Assembly: GCA_007570785.1 (NCBI GenBank) | Contig: ML660211.1 | Coordinates: 3,885,955 to 3,949,954 of the forward strand | Origin: Antilocapra americana | Lineage: Eukaryota; Chordata; Mammalia; Artiodactyla; Antilocapridae | Reading direction: 5' to 3' | DNA length: 64,000 nucleotides | Shown here: positions 23,577 through 35,093 of the stretch, one piece after another | Layout: each line of letters opens with the position of its first letter | How positions within the stretch are numbered: position 1 is the stretch's first letter | The notes under the pieces: generated by a model | Seen by the model: only the letters and a program-made list of their open reading frames with translations | Told to the model about the DNA's origin: nothing | Databases searched by the model: none | Translations under genes and position numbers: made by a program

Positions 23577-23792
23577 AAGTGTCAAAGTGTTAGTCACTCA
23601 CTCGTGTCCAGCTCTTTGTGACCCCATGGAATGCAGCCTGCCAGGCTCCTCTATCCATGGGATTTCCCAGGCAAGAATACTGGAGTGGATAGCCATTCTC
23701 TTCTCCTGGTGATCTTCTCGGCCTACGGATTGAACCTGGGTCTCCTGAATTGCAGACCAAGTCTTTACTGTCTGAGTCACAAGGGAAGCCCA
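23577..23792 (-). mobile_element. Bov-tA SINE with 12-bp TSD
   Basis: Antisense Bov-tA: TTAGTCACTCACTCGTGTCC through GGCAAGAATACTGGAGTGGA to CACAAGGGAAGCCC. TAGTTCATATAA (23565-23576) and TAGTTTATATAA (23793-23804) differ at one base and are the TSD. Confidence 0.96.
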
Positions 23793-23821
23793 TAGTTTAT
23801 ATAACCACTAAGATTAGAGGA

Positions 23822-23959
23822 GGAGAAGGAAATGGCAATCCACTCCAGTATTTGTACCTGGAGAACCCCATGGAGAGAGGAGTCTGGTAGGCTACATTCC
23901 ATGGGATTGCAAAGAGTTGGACATGACTGAGCAACTCACACTCACAAACACACACACAC
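23822..23959 (+). mobile_element. 5'-truncated Bov-tA with CA tail and TSD
   Basis: The sense 3' half of a Bov-tA starts at GGAGAAGGAAATGGCAATCC and ends ACTGAGCAACTCACACTCAC, extending into a short CA run. AAGATTAGAGGA (23810-23821) and AAGATTAGAAGA (23960-23971) form an 11/12 TSD, so it inserted already truncated. Confidence 0.93.
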
Positions 23960-24048
23960 AAGATTAGAAGAGTATATATAGATTGTGTTTATATTTGTAA
24001 AGTATCCTGAATTTGACTAATATGCTTTATTAGCATAACTATAGAAGA

Positions 24049-24290
24049 TTTTTTTGTTTACTTTTTTATTTACATTATTGTGTTGGTTTTGCCATACATT
24101 GACATGAATCTGCCATGGGTATACATGTGTTCCCCTTCCAGAAACCCCCTCCCACCTCCCTCTTGATTCCATCCCTCTGAGTCATCCCAGTGCACCAGCC
24201 CTGAGCACCCTGTATCATGCATCAAACCTGAGCTGGCAATTCATTTCACATATGAAAGTTTACATGTTTCAATGCTATTTTATATAATTA
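24049..24290 (-). mobile_element. L1 3' UTR fragment, ruminant-type
   Basis: It shares with the L1 at 17569 the antisense 3' UTR blocks GTTGGTTTTGCCATACATTG, CCCACCTCCCTC and CATCAAACCTGAGCTGGCAA. It is severely 5'-truncated, at about 240 bases. The left edge is T-rich, consistent with a poly(A) tail on the minus strand. Confidence 0.9.
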
Positions 24291-24895
24291 TCAAACAGAT
24301 AGAAACAGTGGTAAAGCCAATTTGAGTCTTTCTCCTCTAGTTTAGGGAAAATAAGATGAAAAAAAGTTGAAACACAAGCACAAATTTTGGATACTCTTGC
24401 AGAAGATAATCAACTTTAAAAAGTTATACTATGTGAGAATTGCAAGTTGTTTTATTGGGGGACCTGAAAACTGTAGCCTGGGAGACAGCACCTCAAATGG
24501 CTCTGAGAAACTACTACAAAGTGGCAGGGTGAAGGTCAGTATATATGTGTTTTTGGTGAAGGGGTAAAACATGCAATTAAAGATCTATTTTTTGCAGAAG
24601 ATTTCTACTAGTCACAAGGAAGAGTCATCATCATAAAAGATTTTATTGCCTTTCTAGATATGAGGAGTTATAAGAATTGGGCTAAAAAAATCGGCTCCTG
24701 AAAATAACTATCTGAAAACCTGTCTTTGCCAGTGTTTCCCTGATCACAGACTACTTCATTTATTCTTCCACCTTGAACTGCTTTCATGGGTGTCCAAGCT
24801 CAGCAGCTGCAGCAGAACACGAGTTAATCCTTGTAGAGGTAGATGGCACATGATGATGGCAAATGTCAAGTTGTAACTGACAAGATGAGAAAGAA
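24291..24895. other. Unassigned sequence
   Basis: No gene or named repeat is recognised. It is somewhat GC-richer at 24720-24850. Confidence 0.5.
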
Positions 24896-24995
24896 GGTAT
24901 ATTTCCTGTGTTGGTCAGCTAGAAGAGTAGATTGTATAGGAAGGAGGTAAATTTCCAGGGATGATCAGATAGAAGAGTAGGTTATATGCAAAGGA
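24896..24995. repeat. 50-bp tandem duplication
   Basis: Two adjacent units, 24896-24945 and 24946-24995, match at about 39 of 50 positions. The shared core is AGATAGAAGAGTAG/AGCTAGAAGAGTAG. It is an old local duplication rather than a known repeat family. Confidence 0.85.
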
Positions 24996-26228
24996 GCTAC
25001 TCCAAGTGTGGTCCAAGGACTGTTGCTTTTCTCCAACTCTTCATTGTAGGTCTTGATGAGGTACATTGAGATTTGAAAGTGATGTACTTATCTCTTGCTA
25101 GATATTCACCTAACCACATAAATCTTAGGAGTTTTGTTGCTACAAGAAATATGGGAGAATGGATTTGTGGAAATAAATAGCAGAATTTGCTATACTTTGC
25201 AAGCATGGGAGGTATTTTCCTTAGCTTTGTGGATGCTCAACTTTAAGTGTTGACATTTCTAAGACAGACCCTGAAAAATACAGTGAAATATACATGCATG
25301 GAAACAAGCCAATCAATTTATATTTGTGAGAACCTATTTCTCATAAGGATTGTTTAAAAGTGTTTGAAGAAATATTTTTTAAAGAATTAACATACTATAT
25401 TAAAGTTTTTAAAAGTAGTATTGTATGTTAACTCAATTAACACACTATAATTGCTCATTATACGTGCTCATTAATGTCTTTATATGAGCAAGTGAATTAT
25501 CTACATGCTTTGTACTTGTTGATTAGGGACTGCCATGTGAGTCAGTGCAAGTGATGGAGTTGAGTTACTGATAATGTTATGAGGACTATAAGAGTATTAA
25601 GAAATACTACGAAGCACAAAAAGTGTTCAATTCAAGATATACTTATTTTATTCCTAACACACTGACTATATGATTAACATTTCCTCTTAATTAAGGAACA
25701 TATAATTTGTTTACCAATACCTTGCCTTGGAGAAAAAATGTACCACAGTGTGTAGGAAAAGTCAGCAGTAATTTCATTAGGATAATTTGGGAAGAAAATT
25801 TTAAAATAATGTCATACTCCATAAAAAAACTACAAAATAAATTTCAGCCATTCACATACAAATGTATTCCCTAAATATTTGGCTTAGACTACTTTATGAT
25901 AATTTAATATATTGTTCACAAGGATGTAGACAGTCCAAATATATAATACTACTTGTTTAAGAAACTGACAATAATCAATTTGGATGTCACCATTATTGAA
26001 TTATTTGTAGTATAGCTAGTCAAAGGCAAAACAAGGAAAATTTGCTTGTTTATGATTTGAATTTAAAATTGTAAATAATTGTTTGCTTATTTTCTTTATT
26101 TCTCATAGCATAACAAAAATTTAGCTTCACCACATGAAAGTAAAACATTAAATACTAGTAAATAAAGCACGTTATGTTTATAATTTATAGCCTCAGAGGA
26201 ATTAAGACTAATACTGATGTAAACGAAA
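24996..26228. other. Unassigned AT-rich sequence
   Basis: The first 25 bases include CTCCAAGTGTGGTCCAAGGAC (24999-25019), which resembles the start of a MER5 element. The match does not continue far enough to call. The remainder is AT-rich and unrecognised. Confidence 0.5.
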
Positions 26229-26229
26229 T

Positions 26230-26257
<28 letters not shown>
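26229..26257. repeat. (CA)n microsatellite
   Basis: A run of about 13 CA units followed by a degenerate ATACATACGTACAC stretch. Confidence 0.95.
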
Positions 26258-26260
<3 letters not shown>

Positions 26261-26618
26261 TACGTACACTCAGAAATGGAAACTTAGACATGTATCTTCA
26301 CATTTTTTCCCTTGTGAATAACATCCTAGATCTTAGTGTTTCTAATTACAAAGTAAATTCTAGTTTTCCTAGAATATATATCTTATGTATTATATTTTTA
26401 TTTTATGGCTTTTACGTTTCTTTTTTGCTTCAGTGTGTTCATCAATAACCCATACACTTTAAAATCTAAAAGTATATTAGAGAATGTTCAGTGACAGAAT
26501 GTCAAAGCAAATATTTAAATGACTATTTTCTGACTAGAAAGCAGAATAAATATATGTGATTACATATAAGAGTGCGCTACTTTTATGCCAAATAAAAAAG
26601 TATATAGTGAGATAATAT

Positions 26619-26665
26619 CGAGTTGGCCAAAAAGTTTGTTCAGATAGTTCTATACGATCTTATAG
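26619..26665 (+). mobile_element. Half of a mariner MITE
   Basis: CGAGTTGGCCAAAAAGTTTG then TTCAGATAGTTCTATACGAT resembles one arm of the palindromic ruminant mariner MITE, whose termini read GGTTGGCCAAAAAGTTCG. The second arm is missing, so no hairpin forms. AT-rich flanks fit a TA target. Confidence 0.75.
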
Positions 26666-27211
26666 ATAGATAATATGCTAGTAGAAAGTGTGATGAAATG
26701 TAAAATTTTTTTTTTAAAGAAGGTATAGAAAAAGTTAAAACATCACACTGGGTTGATATTTTCTTGTCAATACGTAATAGGACTTTTTAATCCTTAAATA
26801 TTAAATCTATAAAAAAAAGGAGAAATGAAAGATAGAATGGAATAAAGTAGAAAACAGCTATCTGTTAGAAATTGCTTTCTTTGTACAGGGGTTATTAAAA
26901 AGTAAACAGTTCAGTGATTTTTGAAGCTGTTGCTGTTGAAATAAGCATTATTTCTTAAAGGCCTATCGATGCATATTACTGATTACAAAATCAAATGATT
27001 TATGATATTTCAATATATTCTTTTAGTTGCACTTTGACATTTGAGTTATTTTGTCAGTCATTTCAGATTGTCATTAACTTGTCCAATTATAAACTTTTGC
27101 AATTTGAAGAACTGAAACTTAAATACAGTGGTCCATCATAATTCACTTCAGAACTGGAAAGTAATCTCTTATATTTGAATAGATTTTAAAGTAACTTATA
27201 GCAGTTCAATT
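26666..27211. other. Unassigned AT-rich sequence
   Basis: No repeat or gene is recognised between the mariner piece and the LTR. Confidence 0.5.
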
Positions 27212-27677
27212 TGTTAGGGGAAACACTGACTGAAACCTCCCAGCCTGTCCAGGTACCCTAGTAACTGTTTGCATGAGTTATTTTATGATAGGAAGTCCTG
27301 ATAAGGAACATGGAACTAACAAGCCACTTCAGGAAAGGTCAAAAGGAGGTGCTAGGTATCCTACTGACCTCCCAGAATCCTCCTTGTTGGAATCCATTTT
27401 GGCTGAGGAATGTGTGTGCCACCAGAAAGGACCCTGAATCAGAATGATTGGCCAGAGGCCACCCAGAAACTAATCCCAACACCATAAAACCCGAGACTGC
27501 AAGCCACATAGCATATCAGTCATCTTCATCATCAGCCCTTGCCTTCCTGCTCTCCCCGTGGGTGCCCCCTCCCAATAAAATTTCTTGCTTTATCAGTTTG
27601 TGTGTATTCGCCAATAATTCATTTCTGAGAGTTAGACAAGAGCCCATTTTCAAGCCCTAGAAGCCCTTCCTGCAACA
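27212..27677 (+). mobile_element. Solo endogenous retrovirus LTR, class I-like
   Basis: The 466-bp element has TGTT...AACA termini. The exact 4-bp repeat AATT on each side (27208-27211 and 27678-27681) is the duplication size typical of gammaretrovirus-like integrases. A TATA-like ATAAAA lies at 27484-27489 and a canonical AATAAA at 27574-27579, spaced as promoter and polyadenylation signal. The core is C-rich, with CCCCGTGGGTGCCCCCTCCC before the signal. No internal viral sequence is attached. A 70-codon frame at 27448-27660 is probably chance. Promoter activity is inference. Confidence 0.85.
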
Positions 27678-27889
27678 AATTCCTTCTCTACTGGACATTT
27701 AGAAGAGATACAAATTTTATTTTCTTAGCATAAATATAAATACTCCCTCAAAAATTCTAAAAAATTCCATTTTCTAAAAAAAAAAGTCATTGTTTCTTTG
27801 AGTGACTTAAAATTGTGACTTAATAAAAATATAGACTAGTGCCTCTAATTTTTTATTTATTTATATTTTTATTGAAGTATAATTTATTT

Positions 27890-28381
27890 CAATTCAGTTC
27901 AGTCACTCAGTCATGTCTGACTCTTGGCAACCCCATGGACTGCAACATGCCAGGCCTCCTTGTCTATCACCAACTACCAGAGTTTACTCAAACTCATTTC
28001 CATTGAGTTGGTTATGCCATCCAACCATCTCATCCTTTGTCATCCCCTTCTCCTCCTGCCATCAATCTTTCCCAGCATCAGGATTTTTTCCAAGGAGTCA
28101 GTTCACATCAAGTGGCCAAAGTATTGGAGTTTCAGCTTCAGCATCAGTCTTTCCAATGAATATTCAGGGCTGATTTCCTTTAAGATGGACCAGTTGGATC
28201 TCCTTGCAGTCCAAGGGACGCTCAAGAGTCTCCTCCAACACCACAGTTCAAAATCATTGATTCTTCAGTGCTCCGCTTTCCTTATAGTAAAACTCTCACA
28301 TCCATACATGAATACTGGAAAAACCATAGCTTTGACTATATGGACCTTTGCTGACAAAGTAATGTCTCTGCTTTTTAATAG
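27890..28381 (-). mobile_element. BovB 3' end inserted in L1
   Basis: Antisense BovB from AATTCAGTTCAGTCACTCAG to the RT C-terminal segment at GCTGACAAAGTAATGTCTCT. The 7-mer TTTATTT occurs at 27883-27889 and 28382-28388 as TSD; joining the flanks restores the L1 3' UTR order. The antisense protein frame is decayed. Confidence 0.93.
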
Positions 28382-28743
28382 TTTATTTACAATGTTGTAT
28401 TTCAGGTATACAGGAAAGCTATTCAGTTATATATTATACATATATTATTTTTAAGATTCTTTTCCATTATGTTATTATAGGATATTTAATATAATTATGT
28501 CTGCTATACAATATATGTTTGTTTATTATCTATTTTATATATAATAGGATGTATCTGTTAATCCCAAACTTCTAATTTATCCCTCCCCCCAACTTCCTCT
28601 CAATGACCGTAGTTCTTTTTCTGTGTCTGTTTCTGTTTTGTAAATAGGTTCATTTATACTATTTTTTTTAGCTTCTACATATAAGTGATATCATATAATA
28701 TTTGTCTTTCTCTGCCTGAATATGATCATTTCTAGGGCCATCT

Positions 28744-28997
28744 GCTGCTGCTAAGTTGCTTCAGTCATGTCCGACTCTGTGTGACCCCATAGACGGCAGC
28801 CCACCAGGCTCCCCCATCCCTGGGATTCTCCAGGCAAGAACACTGGAATGGGTTGCCATTTCCTTCTCCAATGCATGAGAGTGAAAAGTGAAAGTGAAGT
28901 CGCTCATTTGTGTGCGACTCTTAGCGACCCCATGGACTGCAGCCCACCAGGCTCCTCCGCCCATGGGATTCTCCAGGCAAGAATATTGCCTTCTCTG
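28744..28997 (-). mobile_element. Dimeric Bov-A-type SINE with 12-bp TSD
   Basis: Two Bov-A 3' halves in tandem antisense each hold ACTGCAGCCCACCAGGCTCC or its equivalent. They are joined by CCTTCTCCAATGCATGAGAG and a GTGAAAAGTGAAAGTGAAGT linker. The exact TSD CTAGGGCCATCT occurs at 28732-28743 and 28998-29009. The head is a short CTG run. Confidence 0.95.
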
Positions 28998-29064
28998 CTA
29001 GGGCCATCTATGTTTCTACAAATAGCATTATTTCATTATATTTATGGCTGAGTAATATTCCATA

Positions 29065-29088
29065 TGTGTGTGTGTGTGTGTGTGTGTA
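29065..29088. repeat. (TG)n microsatellite inside L1
   Basis: About 12 TG units replace the L1 CCATTGTATATATGT segment. It probably grew from the TATATG motif of the LINE. Confidence 0.92.
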
Positions 29089-29650
29089 TTATATACACAC
29101 CACATAATTTTTATTTATTTATCTGTCAATGGGCATTCGTTTTGCTTGGCTATTATATAGTGCTGCTATAAACATTAGGGTGGGACATATCTTTTCAAAG
29201 TACAGTTTTTGTCTTTTTCTAGTATATGCCCAGGTGGGGGATTGCAGGATCATATGATAGCTCTATTTTTAGGTTTCTAAGGAACCTCCATACTCTTCTC
29301 CACAGTGGCTGCACCAATTTACATTCTCACCATCAGTATAGGAGGCTTCATTTTTCTCCACAACTTCTCCAGCATTTAATATTTGCAGCCTTTTTGATAA
29401 TGGCCATTCTGACTGGTATAAGAAGATACTTCTTTGTAGTTTTGATTTACAGTTCGTATGCCGATTTTTTGTTTGGGTTGTTTGTTTGCTTTGATATTGT
29501 GTTGTATGAGCTGTTCATATATTTTGAAAATTAAGCCCTTATCAGTCAGTTTGTTTGTAGAATTTTCTTCCACACCACTGTCTTATTGTTTTCTATATGA
29601 TTTCCCTTGCCGTGCAAAAACCGACAAGTTTGATTGGGTACCATCTGTAG

Positions 29651-31309
29651 ACCAGTACTTCTAAGCCACAATGCCCTGATAGAGTACAAAAATGGCAATA
29701 CACAGCTGTCAAAAAAATGAGTCCTCATATATCACCCATCCTGGACATTCTGGAAAAGTTCTTTAGTGACGTTTCATGCGATTACATGCCATTAACCCCT
29801 ATGTGAAGAAGGATAAATATCAAAACAAGTTTTGTTCAGGCAAAGTGTTTTCTTTCACCCTGGTCCATTTGTGCAGTAGGGATTCAATACAGAAAACTTG
29901 GGGAAAAGCTCATTAAGCAAAATATCACTCAGAGGTGACATTTACCAACATTTTTGCATATCTTCTGTAAGCCTTACTAGGTATATACACACAAGCTGGA
30001 ATGCTAAATTATATAGGATACTCTATATTCTAACTTATAAAATATTCTCATACTTATACATTGAGCTTCAGAAGCTAAGTTAGGTCTTAGTGTACATTTT
30101 TTTTATCAGATTTACACTGAGTTATTTTTGGAGGGTGTTAGAAAAGAGGCTGGAAGATCATAACAGAGGCAAGTAGAAAAAGCGCCACTATCTACAGAGC
30201 AGGAGTTTTAAGAAGGAAAAAAATACTCCGTATTTCATAAACTTTTATATACTTGACATTAGCTTAGTAAAAGAAATATAGATCAATGTTATTAGAAGAC
30301 TTTTGTGCATGTGGGCATCTCAGTTAAAGACAATAAACTCCCATCTTTGCAAGCACTACATAATACCTTTCATGTGTTGATGGATCTCCATATATAAACT
30401 GAACATGAAAATGAATAGGTATATCCTCTTCTTGACAAAAGAGGCTAATGGAACTTACCCAACTAAAACTTTTCACATTAAATTGAAATTATACCTTTAA
30501 ATCTTGGAGGGAGTGAAAGCCAGGCATACCTCTTCCATATTAAGACACTGCAGAAATATTGGCCAAAGCAAAGATTTATAAGATGTCACTGAAAGCATTC
30601 ACTCTAACAATAAAGAAGACAGCAGGATGGTGAAATGATGGTTGCAATTCAAAATAAATCACATGACACCTTAATAATTTCATAGCAGTTAGATCTCCTT
30701 TACCAGACTGCACCTGGCATTGATAGGATGCTGTATTTTGAGAGAATAATTGTTCTTCATGGGTATAACAGTTCAGTGTTCAGAGTTTGAAGTTATAAGG
30801 AAATATTTACGAGAAAGGAGAGCTTCAGTGAGGTAAACGTACTTTTAAGTTTTAAAGATTGGTATTTTGTCACCTTATACTTTAAAAGAAAAAAGAATAA
30901 ATAAATTGTGGGGATTTTTTTTTTTTTGCTATCACTAGGATTCTAAGCTTGTCTGCTTAAAATTATCGAGAATTTTCTTTAAATTATAATAGTAAATACT
31001 ATCTTTTTACTCTCAGAAGAGAAATTAAAACTAACCACAATGATGAAAATTCCTTTCTCTGCTCAAGGGAATGTTTCTAGTCATCACTCGCCTCACTCTA
31101 ACTAAGCTTACTGTTTTTATTGCCCATCAGTATCAGACAGTATCAAAACTTCATTGAAAAAGAAGATAATTTAAAAGGATAACATTGCAAGTAGTATTAG
31201 TCTTTCCTCTAGACTCAATGACATTAGTATTTGACTTTTGATTAGTTCTCTTTGCATCAGTATAGTGAATCAAATCATTTGCCTCCAAAATTCATTTCTC
31301 TCTTGAGCC
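29651..31309. other. Unassigned sequence
   Basis: About 1.7 kb with no recognised repeat or gene. A T-run of 14 bases lies at about 30915-30928. Confidence 0.55.
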
Positions 31310-31690
31310 TCAAATATATGTCCTTATTTGAAATAAGGATCTTTGCAGTAATGATCAGTAAAGGATCATGAGATGAAATCATCCTGAATTTACAGTGGGC
31401 CCTAAATCCAGCGACTTCCATCCCTTACAAAAAGAAAAAACAGGGACACGGAAAGAAGGCCAAATGAAGACAGAGGTACAGATTGGAATGTTGTGTCTAC
31501 AAATCGAGTGACACCAAGGACTTCCCACAGGAGTGGGATAACATCTCCCTTGGAGCCTTCCAAAGAATCAACCTTGCCAACATCCTAATTTCCAAAATTT
31601 GACTTCCAGACTGAGATCATACATTTCTGCTGCTTTAATTCACACAATTTGTGGTAGTTTCATATGACAGTCCTGGGTAAGTAATACAAT
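31310..31690 (+). mobile_element. MLT1-type (ERVL-MaLR) LTR
   Basis: MLT1 landmarks appear in order: CCTTATTTGAAATAAGGATC, TTTGCAGTAATGATCAG, GTGGGCCCTAAATCCAGCGA, GGACACGGAAAGAAGGC with AAGACAGAGGTACAGATTGG, GGAGCCTTCCAAAGAATCAA, CTTGCCAACATCCTAATTTC, CATTTCTGCTGCTTTAATTC and TTGTGGTAGTTTCATATGAC. The 5' end, before about 31310, is lost or too diverged. Confidence 0.85.
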
Positions 31691-31876
31691 TATTAACAGA
31701 AGGAATTGTTAGGCAATTACCCATATGTTAGCCAGCACTATGGACTGAGCCGTGTACCTGTAATTAATTTCCAAGGCTTTGATAAAGCAATTAACAACTG
31801 GTACCAGTGAGAAGCAGCTGATCTCGAGAAGCAGGTCCATCCTCATGCAGCTGAGTAAGTCACATAGCAAAACCTG

Positions 31877-32075
31877 TGTGAGTGAGTGAAAGTCACTTAG
31901 TTGTGTCCGACTCTTTGCAACCCCATGGACTATACACTCCATGGAATTCTCTAGGCCAAAATGCTAGAGTGGGTAGCCTTTCCCTTCTCCAGGGAATCTT
32001 CCCAACCCAGGGATTAAAACCAGGTCTCCCACATTGCAGGAAGATTCTTTACAAGCTGAGCCAGAGGGGAAGCCC
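31877..32075 (-). mobile_element. Bov-A monomer SINE
   Basis: Antisense Bov-A with the Bov-A2-type CATGGACTATACACTCCATG and AGTGGGTAGCCTTTCCCTTC blocks. AGCAAAACCTG (31866-31876) and AGTAAAACATG (32076-32086) match at 9 of 11 and may be its TSD. Confidence 0.93.
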
Positions 32076-32234
32076 AGTAAAACATGATGGAGCCCCAAAT
32101 GTTATGACTTTCCTGGGTCAAGGTATCTAAACACACCTGAGCTGGACTTAAAAATCAGGGACTTCTGTGATGATGTTGCCGTAACTGATGAGTGTTTATC
32201 GCTTGTATTATTTCTTAAAGCTAAGTAAAACTTG

Positions 32235-33020
32235 GTTTTGGTTAAAACCTGTTGCATCTTTTCATTTGCCAACAGTGACTGTTTTACATCTTCCTTTCCA
32301 ATTTGGATACCCTCCCTCTCTCTCTCTCTCTTTTTTTTCCCCTCTGATTGCTATAGCTAGGACTTTCAAAACTACCTTGAATAAAAGTGGTGAGAATGGG
32401 CATCCTTGTTTCATTTCCTGTCCTTAGAGGAAATGCTTTCAGCTTTTCACCATTGGGTATGATGTTGGCTGTGGGTTTGTCATATATGGCCTTTATTAGG
32501 TTGAAGTTTGTTCCATATATGCCAACTTTCTGTCAAGTTTTTAATCATAAGTGGATGTTGGATTTTGTCATCAGCTTTCTTCTAAATCTATTAAAATGAT
32601 CATTTTTAAAAATTCTTTACTTTGTTAATGTGGAGTATCATATTGATTGATTTGCAAATACTGAAAAATCCTTGCATCCTTGCAATAAATCCCACCATAT
32701 CATGGTGTACCATCCTTTTAATATATTGTTGGATTCAGTTTGCTTATAATTTGTTGAGGTTTTTTGCATCTATGCTCCTCAGTGATACTGGCCTGTAATT
32801 TTCTCCTTATTGTGTGCTATGTCTGTCTGGTTTTAGTATCTGGGTGATACTGGCCTTATAGAATGAGTTCATAAACATTCCTTCTTCTGCAATTTTTTGA
32901 AGTAATTTGAAAAGGAAAGGTATTAACTATTCTCTAAATGTTTGATAGAATTTACCTGTGAAGCCATCTGGTCTGGAACTTTCATTTTTAGGAGTTTCTT
33001 TTATTGTGAATCTGATTTTC
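32235..33020 (-). mobile_element. L1 ORF2 internal fragment
   Basis: Antisense ORF2 reverse-transcriptase region: TTTTACATCTTCCTTTCCAA, AGTGGTGAGAATGGGCATCC, GTGGGTTTGTCATATATGGC, CCTTTTAATATATTGTTGGA, TGTGAAGCCATCTGGTCTGG. Neither the L1 3' UTR nor its 5' part is present, so this is an internal remnant. The FADD site is destroyed (32256-32275 no longer encodes it). A CTCTCT run at 32316-32331 interrupts it. Confidence 0.9.
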
Positions 33021-33090
33021 AAGCTGAGCCCAAAACAAAATTGCTTATACAACATACTGGGCATTGCATGACTCTATTGTATAGATTTGT

Positions 33091-33308
33091 TACTGTTGTT
33101 TAGTCTCTAAGTGGTGTCTGACTCTTTGCAATTCCATGAACTGTAGCCCACCAGGCTCCTCTGTCCATGGGATTTCTCAGACAAGAATACTGGGAGTGGG
33201 TTGCCATTTCTTTCTCCAGAGGATCTTCCCAGTCCAGGAATCAAAACCACATTTCCTGAATTGGCAGACAGATTTTTTTTTTTAATAACTGAGCCACCAG
33301 GGAAGCCC
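33091..33308 (-). mobile_element. Bov-tA SINE
   Basis: Antisense Bov-tA: TGTTGTTTAGTCTCTAAGTG to GAGCCACCAGGGAAGCCC. A T-run insertion near 33273-33283 replaces the usual CTTTACCACTG. Short AT and CA repeats follow up to about 33365. Confidence 0.95.
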
Positions 33309-34853
33309 ATTATATAAGTAAATACATCTCTCTCTATATATATACATACAAACACACACACACACCCCTATCATCCGTCTACCATTGTCTATCTATCTAT
33401 ACGATGCTGGGGACCAAAACTACAAGGTCAGTTTTTGTAGCCAAATATATTTAATTCTGCTTCTGAAAAGATATAGAAGATCAAATGGGTTTATTGATAA
33501 AATAAGTTAATAAAGATAAAAATAAGGTTTTATTAATGAGATCTAATATGTGATTAATGGCATTGCCATGAATTATTTTATATCAATTGAAGTTATTTCA
33601 TGTCATTCTCATCAAACTAAAGATAAATACACCTGAATATTTGGAGAATTTAGATGTCTGTAGGAGAATTAATGCTCTTAAATTGTTATACACTCTTTTC
33701 AAAATGTATTTGTTGCAAAACTGAAAAAACCTATGGTGAACCATCATGAAGATTCTGTTTTTCTATCTTCCATTTCTTCCCCTTCTATTACTGCCCACCC
33801 CCACCCCATATGTCTACCCTTTCACTAATCTTACCATATTTCATTTTCCAGGGAATGAGGAAACCTTTAGAATTCCAAATTATGAGATAATTTATGTATT
33901 AGTTTAGGTAGGAAGAAAGTGAATGACCTTAATGAATAGAGAGGGAATCATTTAACAACTCAGGTTTTATATAATTCTTAGCTTTCAGCAAATTTAAGAA
34001 TGATACAAAGACATCTTTAACTGCACCTTATTAAAATTTTTCATGATAGATTATATGACTTTTGCTTACTATTCCAAAGAAGTTCAAGGAATTGAGTGAA
34101 TTAGTAAAATCCTATTACCATTAACTTATTCAGATGAATAACTTTTCTCTAGACCTATATAAAAATTTAAAAATGAATTATTCTTCTTTTACTACTCTAA
34201 CAATAAGTGATAATCATGAACAGATAAGTATTCCATTTCATTAATGGTCACATTTTCAATAGTTTGATTTTTATGATAAATACTAACTGAAATTCATAAT
34301 ATATTTATTTTAATCAGTTGCATACAGGTGAATGGTTATTCAGTCCTGAAGGGAAAAAAATATATTAGCAATTAGAGCATCAGGGGAGCAGGATATTAAA
34401 ATTATTTTTTATATCAACAGATTTATTTTTCAGAAAAACAAGGTGTTTTGCTAATCAAAATATTTTTAAGTCCACATTTGTTTTCAACAGGGTAAAACAT
34501 TTCTGAAGAAAGTATCAACAATAAAAGAAACAATGTAGAATGACTAACAGTCAGGGGGATAACTATTCACAATTTTTAGACAGATGATTATGGGTACCAC
34601 ATTTGTTTTGGTATTTAGATTCTATTGGATGTATTTAAATGCGTAAATGTACTAATTTTACTTTAAAATACAAAATATGCAATAATTTATCAGTTACATT
34701 CTTATTGATTATTTCAGATTAGGTTAGAGAGGTCTTAGAAGTCAAAATATATGAGAGGTATAGGAGTATGAGCTTAAAAACATCTTAAGGCAACTAAGAG
34801 TATTTGAACAATTGTAGGAAAGTGCAATGATTCCTTCTTAGTTAAGAACATCA
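33309..34853. other. Unassigned AT-rich sequence
   Basis: After short TA/CA simple repeats (33333-33365) and TCTA repeats near 33389-33399, about 1.4 kb carries nothing I recognise. Confidence 0.55.
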
Positions 34854-35093
34854 TTCAGTTCAGTTCAATTCAGTCACTCAGTCCTATCCAACTCTGTGAC
34901 CCCATGAACCACAGCACGCCAGGCCTCCCTGTCCATCACCAGCTCCCAGAGTCCACCCAAACCCATGTCCATTGAGTCAGTGATGCCATCCAACCATCTC
35001 ATCCTCTGTCGTCCCCTTCTCCTCCTGCCATCAATCTTTCCAGCATCAGGGTCTTTTCCAATGAGTCAGCTCTTTGCATCAGGTGGCCAAAGT
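34854..35093 (-). mobile_element. BovB 3'-terminal fragment
   Basis: The last 240 bases of BovB in antisense: ATTCAGTTCAGTTCAATTCA, GCACGCCAGGCCTCCCTGTC, TCATCCTCTGTCGTCCCCTT, CTTTGCATCAGGTGGCCAAA. Little divergence is visible, which suggests a young, severely truncated copy. Confidence 0.95.

Larger units (their letters stand above)
27848..29650 (-). mobile_element. L1 fragment split by BovB and a dimeric SINE
   Basis: Antisense L1 pieces occupy 27848-27889, 28389-28743 and 29010-29650. They run from poly(T) and TTTTTATTGAAGTATAA through the 3' UTR (GTATCTGTTAATCCCAAACT, TCTGTTTTGTAAATAGG) into the ORF2 end (GGATCATATGATAGCTC, AACCTCCATACTCTTCTCCA, TTGATATTGTGTTGTATGAG). It stops near the ORF2 GATTGGGTACCATCTGTA segment. 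Both interruptions have TSDs. ORF2 frames are short and broken. Confidence 0.92.

Noticed and set aside
24996..25040. MER5-like start (CTCCAAGTGTGGTCC)
   Set aside because: The match fades after about 25 bases and no other MER5 landmark follows.
6428..27677. The two solo LTRs as the ends of one provirus
   Set aside because: They are on opposite strands, have different sequences, lengths and termini, and no viral genes lie between them.
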